The notes beneath the pieces are model-generated. The model searched no databases. It had not been told where the DNA came from and saw only the letters and a list, made by a program, of their open reading frames with translations. DNA of 64,000 bases from positions 90,097 to 154,096 of the forward strand of contig JAMCYN010000101.1 of assembly GCA_023474015.1 (NCBI GenBank), given 5' to 3'. The stretch comes from Armatimonadota bacterium. GTDB lineage: Bacteria; Armatimonadota; UBA5829. Each line of letters starts with the position of its first letter. Positions within the stretch are counted from its first letter, which is position 1. Below are positions 7,336-14,773 of this stretch, in pieces. The translations under genes and the position numbers were made by a program.

Positions 7336-8343
7336 ATGAAATACGGCGGTTTGGACGTGCACAAGTCATTCATCCAGGTATGTATTCTGGACCGTGAGTT
7401 GGAATCCTGCGAGGATTTCAAGATCGACAGCAGTCGGGAATCTCTTAAGGAGTTGGAGCAACTGCTCTCGGAGACCGAATGCATAGCTTTGGAGGCTTCA
7501 AGCCACTGGGGATGGGTGGTCGACGAACTTGACGATATGGGTGTTGAGGTTGTGCTTTCGCATCCATCGAAGACGAAAGCTATCGGCTGCGCGAAGATCA
7601 AAACTGACAAGATAGATGCCCGTATGCTAGCCTACCTGCTATCGGCGGGTTTGTTGCCTCAGGCCCACATTCCGTGCCGTGAGGTAAGGGAAAAACGTTC
7701 ATATTTGCGCTATCGGTTTATTCTTGTGACAGCCAGGACTGCATTTAAGAACCGGATACATGCCATACTTGCGGGTTATGGTTTGCATTCGCCTTACAAG
7801 GATGTATTTTGCAAGAGCGGGGTCAAGTGGCTTGGGGCACGGAAGTTAGGTGAACTGCACCGCGAGCAGATCGACGGTTATCTTGAGATAATCAAGACAC
7901 TCGATGGGCTAATTGCTAAAGTGGACGAGTGGTTAAAACCGGCTGCTGAGCAAGATGCTCAGGCAAGATTATTGATGAGTATTAAGGGCATCAGCTACTA
8001 TTCGGCCTTGTTGATTCTGGCTGAGATCGATGGCTCGTGGCGGTTCTCATCGGCTAAACATCTTGTCAGCTACGCCGGCCTTTGTCCGAGCACGCGGTCA
8101 TCTGGTGGCAAGTTGCGTCATGGTCACATCACGCGCTGCGGCTCGGGGTTCCTTAGATGGGTGTTGATACAGGCGGCTCAGAAAGCGACCTGGAAGTCCA
8201 ATCCGATGCACAAGTTCTATACTCGCATAAAGAACAAGAAAGGACATGCCGTGGCGAAGACGGCGGTGGCCAGGAAGCTGTTGGAGTCGATCTACCAGAT
8301 GCTCAAACAAGGTGTGAAGTTCGATGCCCGCGCCTGGGCGTAA
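7336..8343 (+). CDS. IS110-family transposase (DEDD N-terminal, Transposase_20 C-terminal)
   Basis: The intact 335-residue transposase carries the RuvC-like DEDD catalytic domain: D7 in GLDVHK, E53 in ALEAS, and D91/D94 in KTDKIDA. The C-terminal IS116/IS110/IS902 domain contains SIKGISYYSALLILAEI, followed by SYAGLCPSTRSSGGK and GHITRCGSGFLRWVL, including the serine-rich segment that supplies the catalytic serine in this family. Recombination is by a DEDD/serine mechanism, guided by a bridge RNA in characterised relatives. No frameshift or truncation is seen, so it is probably active or recently so. AGGAGG lies ten bases upstream of the ATG but is buried in a hairpin. Confidence 0.93.
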   Translation: MKYGGLDVHKSFIQVCILDRELESCEDFKIDSSRESLKELEQLLSETECIALEASSHWGWVVDELDDMGVEVVLSHPSKTKAIGCAKIKTDKIDARMLAYLLSAGLLPQAHIPCREVREKRSYLRYRFILVTARTAFKNRIHAILAGYGLHSPYKDVFCKSGVKWLGARKLGELHREQIDGYLEIIKTLDGLIAKVDEWLKPAAEQDAQARLLMSIKGISYYSALLILAEIDGSWRFSSAKHLVSYAGLCPSTRSSGGKLRHGHITRCGSGFLRWVLIQAAQKATWKSNPMHKFYTRIKNKKGHAVAKTAVARKLLESIYQMLKQGVKFDARAWA

Positions 8344-8706
8344 GATATGGGGTAGCCTCTCCGAAACACAGGTCACGAGCCTCTTTCTGGTGAATAGGCG
8401 CCCCAGACAAGTTGCAGCCGACGCTCAGGTGTTTCGGGATTTGAGGAGCGGGCACTGGCGTATGACAATGAGATAAGAGTCCTAATCCGCTCCGGAAATC
8501 CCGAAACGAACCTGATCTACCTCCGAAGAGACAAAGCTCGGCGGGAGCCCTTCGACCTTGCTCAGGACAAGCCTCGCCCTCCCTTCTCGCGTCATTCGTC
8601 CCCCTGCGCGCGATTCGCGATTCAAAACGCCGGACGTGATTAGAAAAACAGTTTCTGCTATACTATACGTGGTAACGCCGGAGGCTAGAAAGGAGCGCGA
8701 GCTTCT
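8344..8706. other. Non-coding region: IS110 right flank, family E repeat, promoter of the DRE-TIM gene
   Basis: This 363-base gap holds the inverted pair CCGAAACAC/GTGTTTCGG (8361-8437), a copy of the dispersed CCCTTCGACCTTGCTCAGGA motif (8550-8575), and near its end a TATACT (8659-8664) followed by two purine-rich ribosome-site candidates. I see no gene in it. Confidence 0.5.
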
Positions 8707-10515
8707 ATGATTTCCAAAGACCCAAGATGGGGACTGCTGCATGCGGTAACAAGGCGCGAGGTCCTCGACATTCCCGAGCCGAACCTGCTGCGGGAGATGT
8801 TCCCATATGTGGAAGTGCCCAGGATCATCTTCGACGGCAAGAGCGTGCCGATGGAGCCCGCACGAGACATATTCATCACGGACACCACGTTCCGCGATGG
8901 TCAGCAGGCGCGCCCTCCATACACGGTGGAGCAGATGGTGCGCATCTACGACATGTTGAGCAGGCTGGGCGGGCCGAACGGAGTCATCCGCGCGAGCGAG
9001 TTCTTTCTCTACAGCGAAAAGGACAAGGAAGCCGTGCGCCGGTGCATGGAGCTCGGGCACAGGTACCCGGAGGTCACCGGCTGGATCAGGGCCACCAAGG
9101 AAGATTTTCAGATCGTCAAGAGCATGGGCCTTAAGGAAACCGGCATCCTCACCTCGGCGTCGGACTACCACATATTTCTGAAGTTCAAGAAGACAAGGGC
9201 GCAGATATTGCATCAGTATCTCGACCTGGTTACTACGGCGCTCGATGCCGGCCTGGACTCGGTGAGATGCCACCTGGAAGACATCACGCGCGCCGACTTC
9301 CCCGGCTTCATCATTCCCTTCGTTCAGAAGCTAATGGACCTGGCGAAAGAGTCCGGCAAGGTGATCAAAGTAAGGCTGTGCGACACCATGGGCTATGGCC
9401 TACCGTATGCCGAGGCGGCGCTGCCTCGAAGCATACCAAAAATGATATACGCCATGACCCACGAATGCGGCGTGCCAAGCGAATGGCTGGAATGGCACGG
9501 GCACAACGACTTCCACAAGGTCCTCGTCAACTCGACAACGGCCTGGCTGTATGGCTGCGGCGCGGCGAACTGCGCCCTCCTCGGCTTCGGCGAGCGAACC
9601 GGCAACCCGCCGCTCGAAGGCGCGATCATGGACTACATCGCCTTGAAGGGCGACACGAACGGCATCGACACCCGGGTAATCACGGAGATAGCGGATTACT
9701 TCAGAAGCGAAATCGATACGGACATTCCGCCGGGGTATCCGTTCATCGGCACCAATTTCAATGTGACCAGCGCGGGGATTCATGCGGACGGCATGATGAA
9801 GAACGAAGAGATTTACAACATCTTCGATACGAACAAGATACTCAGCCGCCCCGCGCGCGTCAACGTGACCGATAAGTCCGGCGTCGCGGGAATCGCTCAC
9901 TGGGTCAACAGCTATCTCGGCCTGAAGTTCGAGGTGGCGCTGGACAAGCGTCACGTCGGCCTCATCGCGATAAACGAGTGGGTCCGCGACCAGTATTCAG
10001 CCGGGCGGGTAACATCAATCTCCGATGAAGAGATGCTGATGCAGGCCCGTATGCACCTGCACGAATACTTCAAGAGCGACTTCGACAAGCTCCGGGAGCA
10101 CGCGCTGGACCTCTCAGAGAAGATCGTCAAGCGGTTGGCGGACGACGCGCGCATCCAGGGCATGGACCACGAGAAAATCGAGCCGGTGCTAGAGACAGCA
10201 CTGGAGCAGTTGCCGTTCGTCCAGTTTATCTATGTCACCGACATCAACGGCAGGCGCATCACAAAGAACGTCACGCAGCCTCAATACCGGGAGGAATACG
10301 AAGCCCTCAGGCCGAACGAGGACCTCTCCGACAGGGAGTGGTTCCACGGGGCGCTCAACTCCGGAGGCGACGTATTCATCACCGACTTCTACAAGTCTCG
10401 AATTACCGGTATACTCTGCATCACGGTCGCGGCCACGATTATGAACAGCGATGGCGAATCTGTCGGCGTGATCGGCGCGGACCTCAAGTTCGAGGAACTG
10501 GCCAGGATGCTCTAG
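8707..10515 (+). CDS. DRE-TIM (HMGL-like) enzyme fused to C-terminal Cache-like sensor domain
   Basis: The N-terminal 400 or so residues form a DRE-TIM metallolyase/acyltransferase barrel of the isopropylmalate/homocitrate synthase and HMG-CoA lyase superfamily. The active-site signature DTTFRDGQQ is at residues 59-67, the metal-binding HGHND at 264-268, and the GFGERTGN loop at about 293-300. After a helical linker (about 415-480), residues about 490-602 (LPFVQFIYVTDINGRRITKN; DREWFHGALNSGGDVFITDF; ILCITVAATIMNSDGESVGV) read like a PDC/Cache ligand-binding domain of the kind usually found outside the membrane in chemoreceptors. There is no transmembrane segment, so this sensor would be cytosolic and presumably allosteric, where LeuA-type enzymes have a LeuA dimer domain. 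Substrate unknown; it stands alone with its own promoter. Confidence 0.8.
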   Translation: MISKDPRWGLLHAVTRREVLDIPEPNLLREMFPYVEVPRIIFDGKSVPMEPARDIFITDTTFRDGQQARPPYTVEQMVRIYDMLSRLGGPNGVIRASEFFLYSEKDKEAVRRCMELGHRYPEVTGWIRATKEDFQIVKSMGLKETGILTSASDYHIFLKFKKTRAQILHQYLDLVTTALDAGLDSVRCHLEDITRADFPGFIIPFVQKLMDLAKESGKVIKVRLCDTMGYGLPYAEAALPRSIPKMIYAMTHECGVPSEWLEWHGHNDFHKVLVNSTTAWLYGCGAANCALLGFGERTGNPPLEGAIMDYIALKGDTNGIDTRVITEIADYFRSEIDTDIPPGYPFIGTNFNVTSAGIHADGMMKNEEIYNIFDTNKILSRPARVNVTDKSGVAGIAHWVNSYLGLKFEVALDKRHVGLIAINEWVRDQYSAGRVTSISDEEMLMQARMHLHEYFKSDFDKLREHALDLSEKIVKRLADDARIQGMDHEKIEPVLETALEQLPFVQFIYVTDINGRRITKNVTQPQYREEYEALRPNEDLSDREWFHGALNSGGDVFITDFYKSRITGILCITVAATIMNSDGESVGVIGADLKFEELARML

Positions 10516-10527
10516 CAAAAATACCAA

Positions 10528-10556
10528 TTGCCAGCAGTCAATCTCTGCTGTATAAT
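10528..10556 (+). promoter_or_regulatory. Sigma-70 promoter of the SigH-like gene
   Basis: TTGCCA (10528-10533), a 17-base spacer and a perfect TATAAT (10551-10556), 13 bases after the preceding stop codon, lead into an 80-base leader with GGAGG before ATG 10641. Confidence 0.75.
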
Positions 10557-10640
10557 TCAGGTATACGGCAAAAAGTTGTACAGTGCTTGTCGGGCTTTCT
10601 TTGCGGAACCTGGACAAGCATAGACTCGACGGAGGATAGG

Positions 10641-11282
10641 ATGAAAACGCCAGGATGCCTGGCCGGCTCCTATTATGACCGCCTCCCCGATCAGATGGTG
10701 GTGAGCCTGGCACAAGCGGGCGATGCTTCCGCGACGGAGCACTTGCTCTATAAATATCGCAGCCTCGTGCGGACCAAGATCCGCTCCTACTTCCTGATGG
10801 GAGCGGAGAAAGACGATTTGCTGCAGGTCGGAATGATCGGTTTGTGGCAGTCCGTGATGGACTACTCCGCCGAGAAGGACATATCGTTCCTTTCGTTCGC
10901 CCGAATCTGCATAGAGCGTCACGTCATCACCGCCATCAAAACGGCTACCCGGCAAAAGCAAGCTCCGCTCAACAGCGCCATCTCACTCGACTACTGCATG
11001 GAAGAAGCCGACTCCGACTTCAACCTCGAGGAAGTCCTGATTTCCGGCGTTGAGCTTGATCCCGAGGAGATGATGCTGCGCAGGGAGGACGCGCGCAAGC
11101 TGCGGAACTCTCTCAAACGACTCCTCTCCACATTTGAATGGGAAGTCCTCAAACTATACCACCTCGGCAAATCCTATCGTGAGATCGCGGTAGACCTCGA
11201 ATGCAACGCGAAGTCGGTCGACAACGCCCTGGGCCGGATCAAACGCAAAGTCGCCATTAGCCCCGAGATGATACTACACTAA
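10641..11282 (+). CDS. RNA polymerase sigma factor, SigH-like (sigma-70 family)
   Basis: The 213-residue product matches the SigH/Spo0H class of alternative sigma factors (about 200-220 residues). Region 2 includes EHLLYKYRSLVRTKIRSYFL and DDLLQVGMIGLWQSVMDYSA (about 32-78), with the -10-binding helix FARICIERHVITAIKTATRQ. Region 4 ends in SYREIAVDLECNAKSVDNAL (about 178-197), a helix-turn-helix. The start is ATG 10641 after GGAGGATAGG. SigH in Firmicutes controls competence and early sporulation genes; in other phyla homologues regulate stress or growth phase, so the function here is inferred only as alternative transcription initiation. No anti-sigma gene adjoins it. Confidence 0.88.
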   Translation: MKTPGCLAGSYYDRLPDQMVVSLAQAGDASATEHLLYKYRSLVRTKIRSYFLMGAEKDDLLQVGMIGLWQSVMDYSAEKDISFLSFARICIERHVITAIKTATRQKQAPLNSAISLDYCMEEADSDFNLEEVLISGVELDPEEMMLRREDARKLRNSLKRLLSTFEWEVLKLYHLGKSYREIAVDLECNAKSVDNALGRIKRKVAISPEMILH

Positions 11283-11287
11283 GAAGG

Positions 11288-11370
11288 GAATTATAAATTA
11301 GGAATTTTGAATTATGAATTGAAGGGAGGGCCCCTTCCCCAATTCAAAATTCATAATTCACAATTCAAAA
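11288..11370. terminator. Iterated AATTCAAAATTC inverted repeat, probable bidirectional terminator
   Basis: TTTTGAATTATGAATTGAAG (11311 onward) and CAATTCAAAATTCATAATTC (11339 onward) are inverted copies around GGGAGGGCCCCTTCCCC, between two convergent genes. The methyltransferase stop codon lies inside the right arm, so its last residues (HFEL) are repeat-encoded. Confidence 0.6.
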
Positions 11371-12206
11371 TGTCCCGCGTTGCCGTTATTCCGAAACACG
11401 AGTATATACTGGTGGTGTATGTTCGAGACAAACGCGAACGGCAGGCCATAGGGGTAGAGGTTCTTGTTGTCCTGCACCAGGACCGTGATCCCCTCCAGCG
11501 TGAATCCCACTGACTCCATCACCCGGCTGATGTCCGCGTGATACGCCACGAAGCGCGACTTGTGCCGGAAATCCGAGACAACCACGCACATGTAGCTCTT
11601 CTTCTTCAATACACGGCGGCATTCACCGAAGACCCTGCCTAGCTCGGCCAGGAAATCGTCGTAGGATTCGAGGTTCCCGAGGTCGTTGATCTCATCGCTG
11701 TAGCGCGTGTTCAGGCCCTTGCTCTTGCGCTCGGCCTTGACCTTGTGGTCCCAGTCCTTACGCAGGATCATCCAATATGGCGGGCTGGTAACGATGAAGT
11801 CGAACGCGGAATCGTCGAGTTCAGACATCACCTCGCGGGCATCGCCGGTGAGCACGGCCTGCTCCAGCGCGGGGTTCTCGGCGGACGAGCGTTTGCGGGC
11901 CACATCCGCCCAATAGTCGACAAGCTCGATACCAGTCCCCTGCCTGCCGCATTGGGCGCATGCGACAAGCGTCGAGCCGCTTCCGACAAACGGATCGAGC
12001 ACGTGCCCGCCGGGCTTGGTGAAGAAGTCGATCAGCCGGACGATATCCGATTCGGCGAACGTGGCGGGGTGCTGCGCTTTGAGCTTGTCGCGCTGAGGGG
12101 GCCGGCTGAACCACACGCTCTTGGTCTCGATCATCCATTCCGTGTTGGTCAGCTCGTTGAGCGAATTTCTGGAGTCAACTGACGATTCGATAGTGCCTGA
12201 CATCAC
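11358..12206 (-). CDS. DNA adenine-N6/cytosine-N4 methyltransferase (solitary)
   Basis: The 282-residue protein is an amino-methyltransferase of the N4/N6 family. The SAM-binding motif I DPFVGSGST (residues 71-79) precedes the catalytic motif IV TSPPYW (140-145), a permutation like that of the alpha/gamma groups; SPPYW is commonest in N4-cytosine enzymes. The start is GTG 12206 or ATG 12203, with no clear ribosome site. No restriction endonuclease gene adjoins, so it is an orphan methylase or one of a dispersed system. The final codons fall in the intergenic AATTC repeat, suggesting that the 3' end has been remodelled. The recognition sequence cannot be predicted. Confidence 0.85.
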   Translation of the reverse strand: MMSGTIESSVDSRNSLNELTNTEWMIETKSVWFSRPPQRDKLKAQHPATFAESDIVRLIDFFTKPGGHVLDPFVGSGSTLVACAQCGRQGTGIELVDYWADVARKRSSAENPALEQAVLTGDAREVMSELDDSAFDFIVTSPPYWMILRKDWDHKVKAERKSKGLNTRYSDEINDLGNLESYDDFLAELGRVFGECRRVLKKKSYMCVVVSDFRHKSRFVAYHADISRVMESVGFTLEGITVLVQDNKNLYPYGLPFAFVSNIHHQYILVFRNNGNAGHFEL

Positions 12207-12254
12207 AGATTAGTTAGTCACGTGAGCGGCACTTCCCTTCTGTTCCCTACCCGA

Positions 12255-13235
12255 CTAATCCATCAGGAACGTCACATTCCAACCTGCCAGGAAATGGCTT
12301 TTTTGCTCCTCGGCGAGGATGGTTTCGCCGTCCGAGTCGGATATCACCGCTATGTTCCTCGCATTGCCGTCCACACGCACGGCCTTGACCTCCAACGGCC
12401 TGCTTCCGGTGCGCTTTGCGTTCGCGATGTCGGTTACAAACCCAGCTATGCCATGGTCCTCCATGAACTCTATAGTAGGCAGCTTCTTGGGATCGGGATA
12501 GACATTGTCCCCACCCTCGCTGGTGATGGCCGGACTCATGCACCGCCTCAGGCCCAGCCCTCGGCAATCGACAAGAAGGCCGGTATAGCCGTCAGTGACG
12601 ACCCGATCGGTCGGATCGGTCGGCTGGGTCGGAGTGGTGGGAGCAGTCGGGGCGCCCGTGGGCGCGAGGCACTTGGCCAATACTCCCGCAAGCTCGGACC
12701 GGGTGATTGGGTCCATAGGACGGAGATTCGGTTCGGCTTCCACGTAGCCGTGGTCGACTGCGAACGCGATGCACTTCACCCCCCAAACCGGGATCGACTT
12801 CGTATCGCCGTACCTGGCCAGTATGCTGTCGGTGTCGCTCACCGATTCCATGGCTAGCTTGTCCGCCGCACTGCGAACTATGAGCATAATGGCACGGATT
12901 CGCGAGAGACCCTGCTTGGGTTTATCGGCCTTGAAGTCGGTCTTGGACATATTCGGGCAGGCGATCAGTAGGCGCTCCAAGACCTTCGCAAACGATTCCT
13001 CGTTCACCGGATCGGCCGGTCGGAAGTTGCCGTCCGGAAACGGTTGCATAATACGTCGGTCGATCACGCGCTCGATCTCAAGCCTGCGCGAGTCGCCGTC
13101 GATGTCCTTGGCGACCGGCCCGGCGACGGCGGCCTCCGGCTTCGGTGGCTCTTCATCCAAGCCTGAGAACGCGATACCCGGAAGGCACAGCGCAATACCA
13201 ATAACTAACAGAGCAACAACCCCGGTTCGTGACAT
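12255..13235 (-). CDS. S-layer-homology domain protein with C-terminal LPP20/FlgO-like domain
   Basis: The 326-residue protein starts at ATG 13235, seven bases after GGAGG; a nominal upstream GTG lies inside that site. Residues 1-25 form a signal peptide (GVVALLVIGIALCLPGIAFS). Two SLH-like segments follow: RIMQPFPDGNFRPADPVNEE (about 60-80) and VEAEPNLRPMDPITRSELAG (about 163-185), which usually anchor proteins to secondary cell-wall polymers or the peptidoglycan. A proline/threonine linker (TAPTTPTQPTDPTD) leads to a C-terminal domain with YTGLLVDCRGLGLRRCMSPA, resembling LPP20/FlgO-type envelope proteins. The likely role is envelope anchoring. SLH repeats fit Armatimonadota, Deinococcota or Firmicutes. 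Confidence 0.75.
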   Translation of the reverse strand: MSRTGVVALLVIGIALCLPGIAFSGLDEEPPKPEAAVAGPVAKDIDGDSRRLEIERVIDRRIMQPFPDGNFRPADPVNEESFAKVLERLLIACPNMSKTDFKADKPKQGLSRIRAIMLIVRSAADKLAMESVSDTDSILARYGDTKSIPVWGVKCIAFAVDHGYVEAEPNLRPMDPITRSELAGVLAKCLAPTGAPTAPTTPTQPTDPTDRVVTDGYTGLLVDCRGLGLRRCMSPAITSEGGDNVYPDPKKLPTIEFMEDHGIAGFVTDIANAKRTGSRPLEVKAVRVDGNARNIAVISDSDGETILAEEQKSHFLAGWNVTFLMD

Positions 13236-13363
13236 AGCAGCCACCTCCTATCGAAATTATGCCACATATTAGCAGCGGGGCATAACATTGTCAATCGAAA
13301 AGACAGCAGAAGGGAATTTACCACGAAAACCCGAAAGGACGAAAACCCGAAATGGGAAGGGAG

Positions 13364-13386
13364 GGATTCGGAAATCCGGACGAACG
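13364..13386. repeat. Dispersed palindrome, family B (GGATTnnnAAATCCGGACGAACG), copy 1
   Basis: GGATTCGGAAATCCGGACGA followed by ACG. The same core with variable stems recurs at 14663, 14733, 16189, 16224, 38402, 55249 and 59773. Confidence 0.65.
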
Positions 13387-13389
13387 CAC

Positions 13390-13460
13390 ACTTCCCTTCT
13401 GTTCCCTGTTCCCTCTTCCCTATTCCCTATTCCCTGTTCCCTACTGTTGCCTGTTGCCTC
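13390..13460. repeat. Iterated TTCCCTG/TTGCCTG heptamer repeat, family C
   Basis: About nine tandem near-copies of a TTCCC(T)-type unit end in TGTTGCCTGTTGCC. The last units supply the -35 element of the histidine-kinase promoter. The same iteration appears, in either orientation, at 22996-23030 (inside cheA), 51030-51062 and in short form at 12231. Confidence 0.7.
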
Positions 13461-13476
13461 CCCTAAGCTATATAAT
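13447..13476 (+). promoter_or_regulatory. Repeat-derived promoter of the histidine kinase gene
   Basis: TTGCCT (13447-13452) within the iterated repeat, an 18-base spacer and a perfect TATAAT (13471-13476) precede ATG 13508 by about 30 bases. Confidence 0.55.
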
Positions 13477-13507
13477 GCTGTTGTCGAATCGAGAGGACAC
13501 TATCATA

Positions 13508-14611
13508 ATGGCCACACTGAGTAACGTCGAATCCCCGGAACGCGGGGTCATACTTCTGGGTAAGGACTACAGGATAGCCTTCGCGAACAGGCGCGCCGCT
13601 GAGGTATTTAACATCCCAGTCGAGAGTCTGATCGGCTCGGAGGTTCCGGGTTCGGTCGAGCGTCGGGCGCCGGATGACACGGAAGTCGTGGAGGAGGTGC
13701 TGGACTCCCTCGGTGAAGGATCTATCTTCCATCGCTACTCCGCCCCGGTCTATTCATCGGATGGCAGGCTCGGGGGAAGAGTCGAGATATATAGCGACAT
13801 CACCGCCAGGCGGCAGCTCGAACAGGAGATACTTGAGCAGAATCGCGAGCTTGCCGATCTGAACGCCCAGCTCGAGGAAGCCCAGGAGCAACTGATCCAT
13901 TCGGAGAGGCTGCGCACCCTTGGCGAGATGGCGGCGGGGGTCGCTCACGACATCAACAACGTCCTCGGGATTATATTGGGTAACGCGCAGATTGCACGGC
14001 GCAAGCTCGGCGACGACGCACCGGTGCTCAAGAGCATCGACGCCATCGAGCTTGCGGCGAAGGATGCGGCTGAGACGGTCCGCCGGCTTCGCGAGATCGG
14101 CAAGCCGGTCGACGGCTCGGGCTATCTGCCGGTCAACCTGAGCGATATCGTTGAGGACGTGATTCACGGCGCGGTGCCCGCGTGGAACGAATACGGCCCG
14201 CGCGACGCCGAGGGGGTATCGGTTGAGACCAGTCTTGCCCCCGGCTGTATCGTGACGGGAAACGCCTCGGAACTAAGAGAGGCTCTGGCGAACGTGATGC
14301 TCAACGCCGCCCAAGCCATCGAGGCCTCGGGCAAGATAGCTGTGATCACGACCCACGACGACATCCACGCCGACCTGATCGTGCGGGACAACGGCGTCGG
14401 TATGAGCGAGGAGACAAAGGCCAGGCTCTTCGACCCGTTCTTCACCACTCGCGGCGCGCAGGGCACGGGCCTCGGGATGAGTATGGTCGATGCAATCGCA
14501 ATAAGACACCGAGGAAAAGTGATGGTCGACTCCGAAGAAGGTAAAGGAACCACGGTGACCCTGCGGTTTCCGTTGTATAATGCAGAATGCAGATTGCAGA
14601 ATGCAGAATAA
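13508..14611 (+). CDS. PAS-domain sensor histidine kinase
   Basis: The 367-residue soluble histidine kinase has an N-terminal PAS domain (about residues 10-115; ILLGKDYRIAFANRRAAEVF), a coiled-coil (about 115-140), a HisKA dimerisation domain with the phospho-acceptor in AAGVAHDINNVLGIILGNAQ, and a HATPase_c domain with N (NVMLNAAQAIEA), G1 (VRDNGVGM), F (FDPFFTTR) and G2 (GTGLGMS) boxes. ATG 13508 is chosen because upstream codons are repeat DNA and a promoter lies there; AGAGGA precedes the ATG. With the NtrC-type regulator 160 bases downstream it forms an NtrB/NtrC-like two-component system without membrane segments, so it senses a cytosolic signal. The last residues (NAECRLQNAE) are encoded by the GCAGAATG repeat. 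Confidence 0.9.
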   Translation: MATLSNVESPERGVILLGKDYRIAFANRRAAEVFNIPVESLIGSEVPGSVERRAPDDTEVVEEVLDSLGEGSIFHRYSAPVYSSDGRLGGRVEIYSDITARRQLEQEILEQNRELADLNAQLEEAQEQLIHSERLRTLGEMAAGVAHDINNVLGIILGNAQIARRKLGDDAPVLKSIDAIELAAKDAAETVRRLREIGKPVDGSGYLPVNLSDIVEDVIHGAVPAWNEYGPRDAEGVSVETSLAPGCIVTGNASELREALANVMLNAAQAIEASGKIAVITTHDDIHADLIVRDNGVGMSEETKARLFDPFFTTRGAQGTGLGMSMVDAIAIRHRGKVMVDSEEGKGTTVTLRFPLYNAECRLQNAE

Positions 14612-14612
14612 A
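14578..14612. repeat. Iterated GCAGAATGCAGATT repeat, family C variant
   Basis: Tandem GCAGAATG/GCAGATT units overlap the 3' end of the kinase gene and provide its stop codon. The same unit occurs at 23570-23645 and 53445-53545. Confidence 0.65.
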
Positions 14613-14662
14613 TGGAGCGCACGTTGGTCCGGATATGTTATCCGGGACCTCCCCGGCAATCT

Positions 14663-14756
14663 CGGGATTTGAAATCCCGCTAGCCTTCACTCTGTGCGAG
14701 GGGATCACAGATCCCCAGATTGCCCCACCGTCCCGGATTACAAATCCGGACGAACG
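14663..14756. repeat. Two family B palindromes between kinase and regulator genes
   Basis: CGGGATTTGAAATCCCG (14663-14679) and CCGGATTACAAATCCGGACG followed by AACG (14733-14756). These fill the 162-base gap before the NtrC-type start at 14774. Confidence 0.65.
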
Positions 14757-14773
14757 GGGCACTTCCGAACGGT

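Larger units (their letters stand above)
7262..8450 (+). mobile_element. IS110-family insertion sequence (ends approximate)
   Basis: A complete IS110-type transposase gene is flanked by structured non-coding stretches: a hairpin leader at 7280-7332 and a downstream inverted pair CCGAAACAC (8361-8369)/GTGTTTCGG (8429-8437). IS110 elements lack classical terminal inverted repeats, so the boundaries given are estimates. Members of the family encode a non-coding bridge RNA in one flank; which flank applies here cannot be decided by eye. Confidence 0.6.

Noticed and set aside
13390..13460. CRISPR array
   Set aside because: Units are about seven bases with no unique spacers; it is a simple iterated repeat, as are the copies at 22996, 51030 and 53445.
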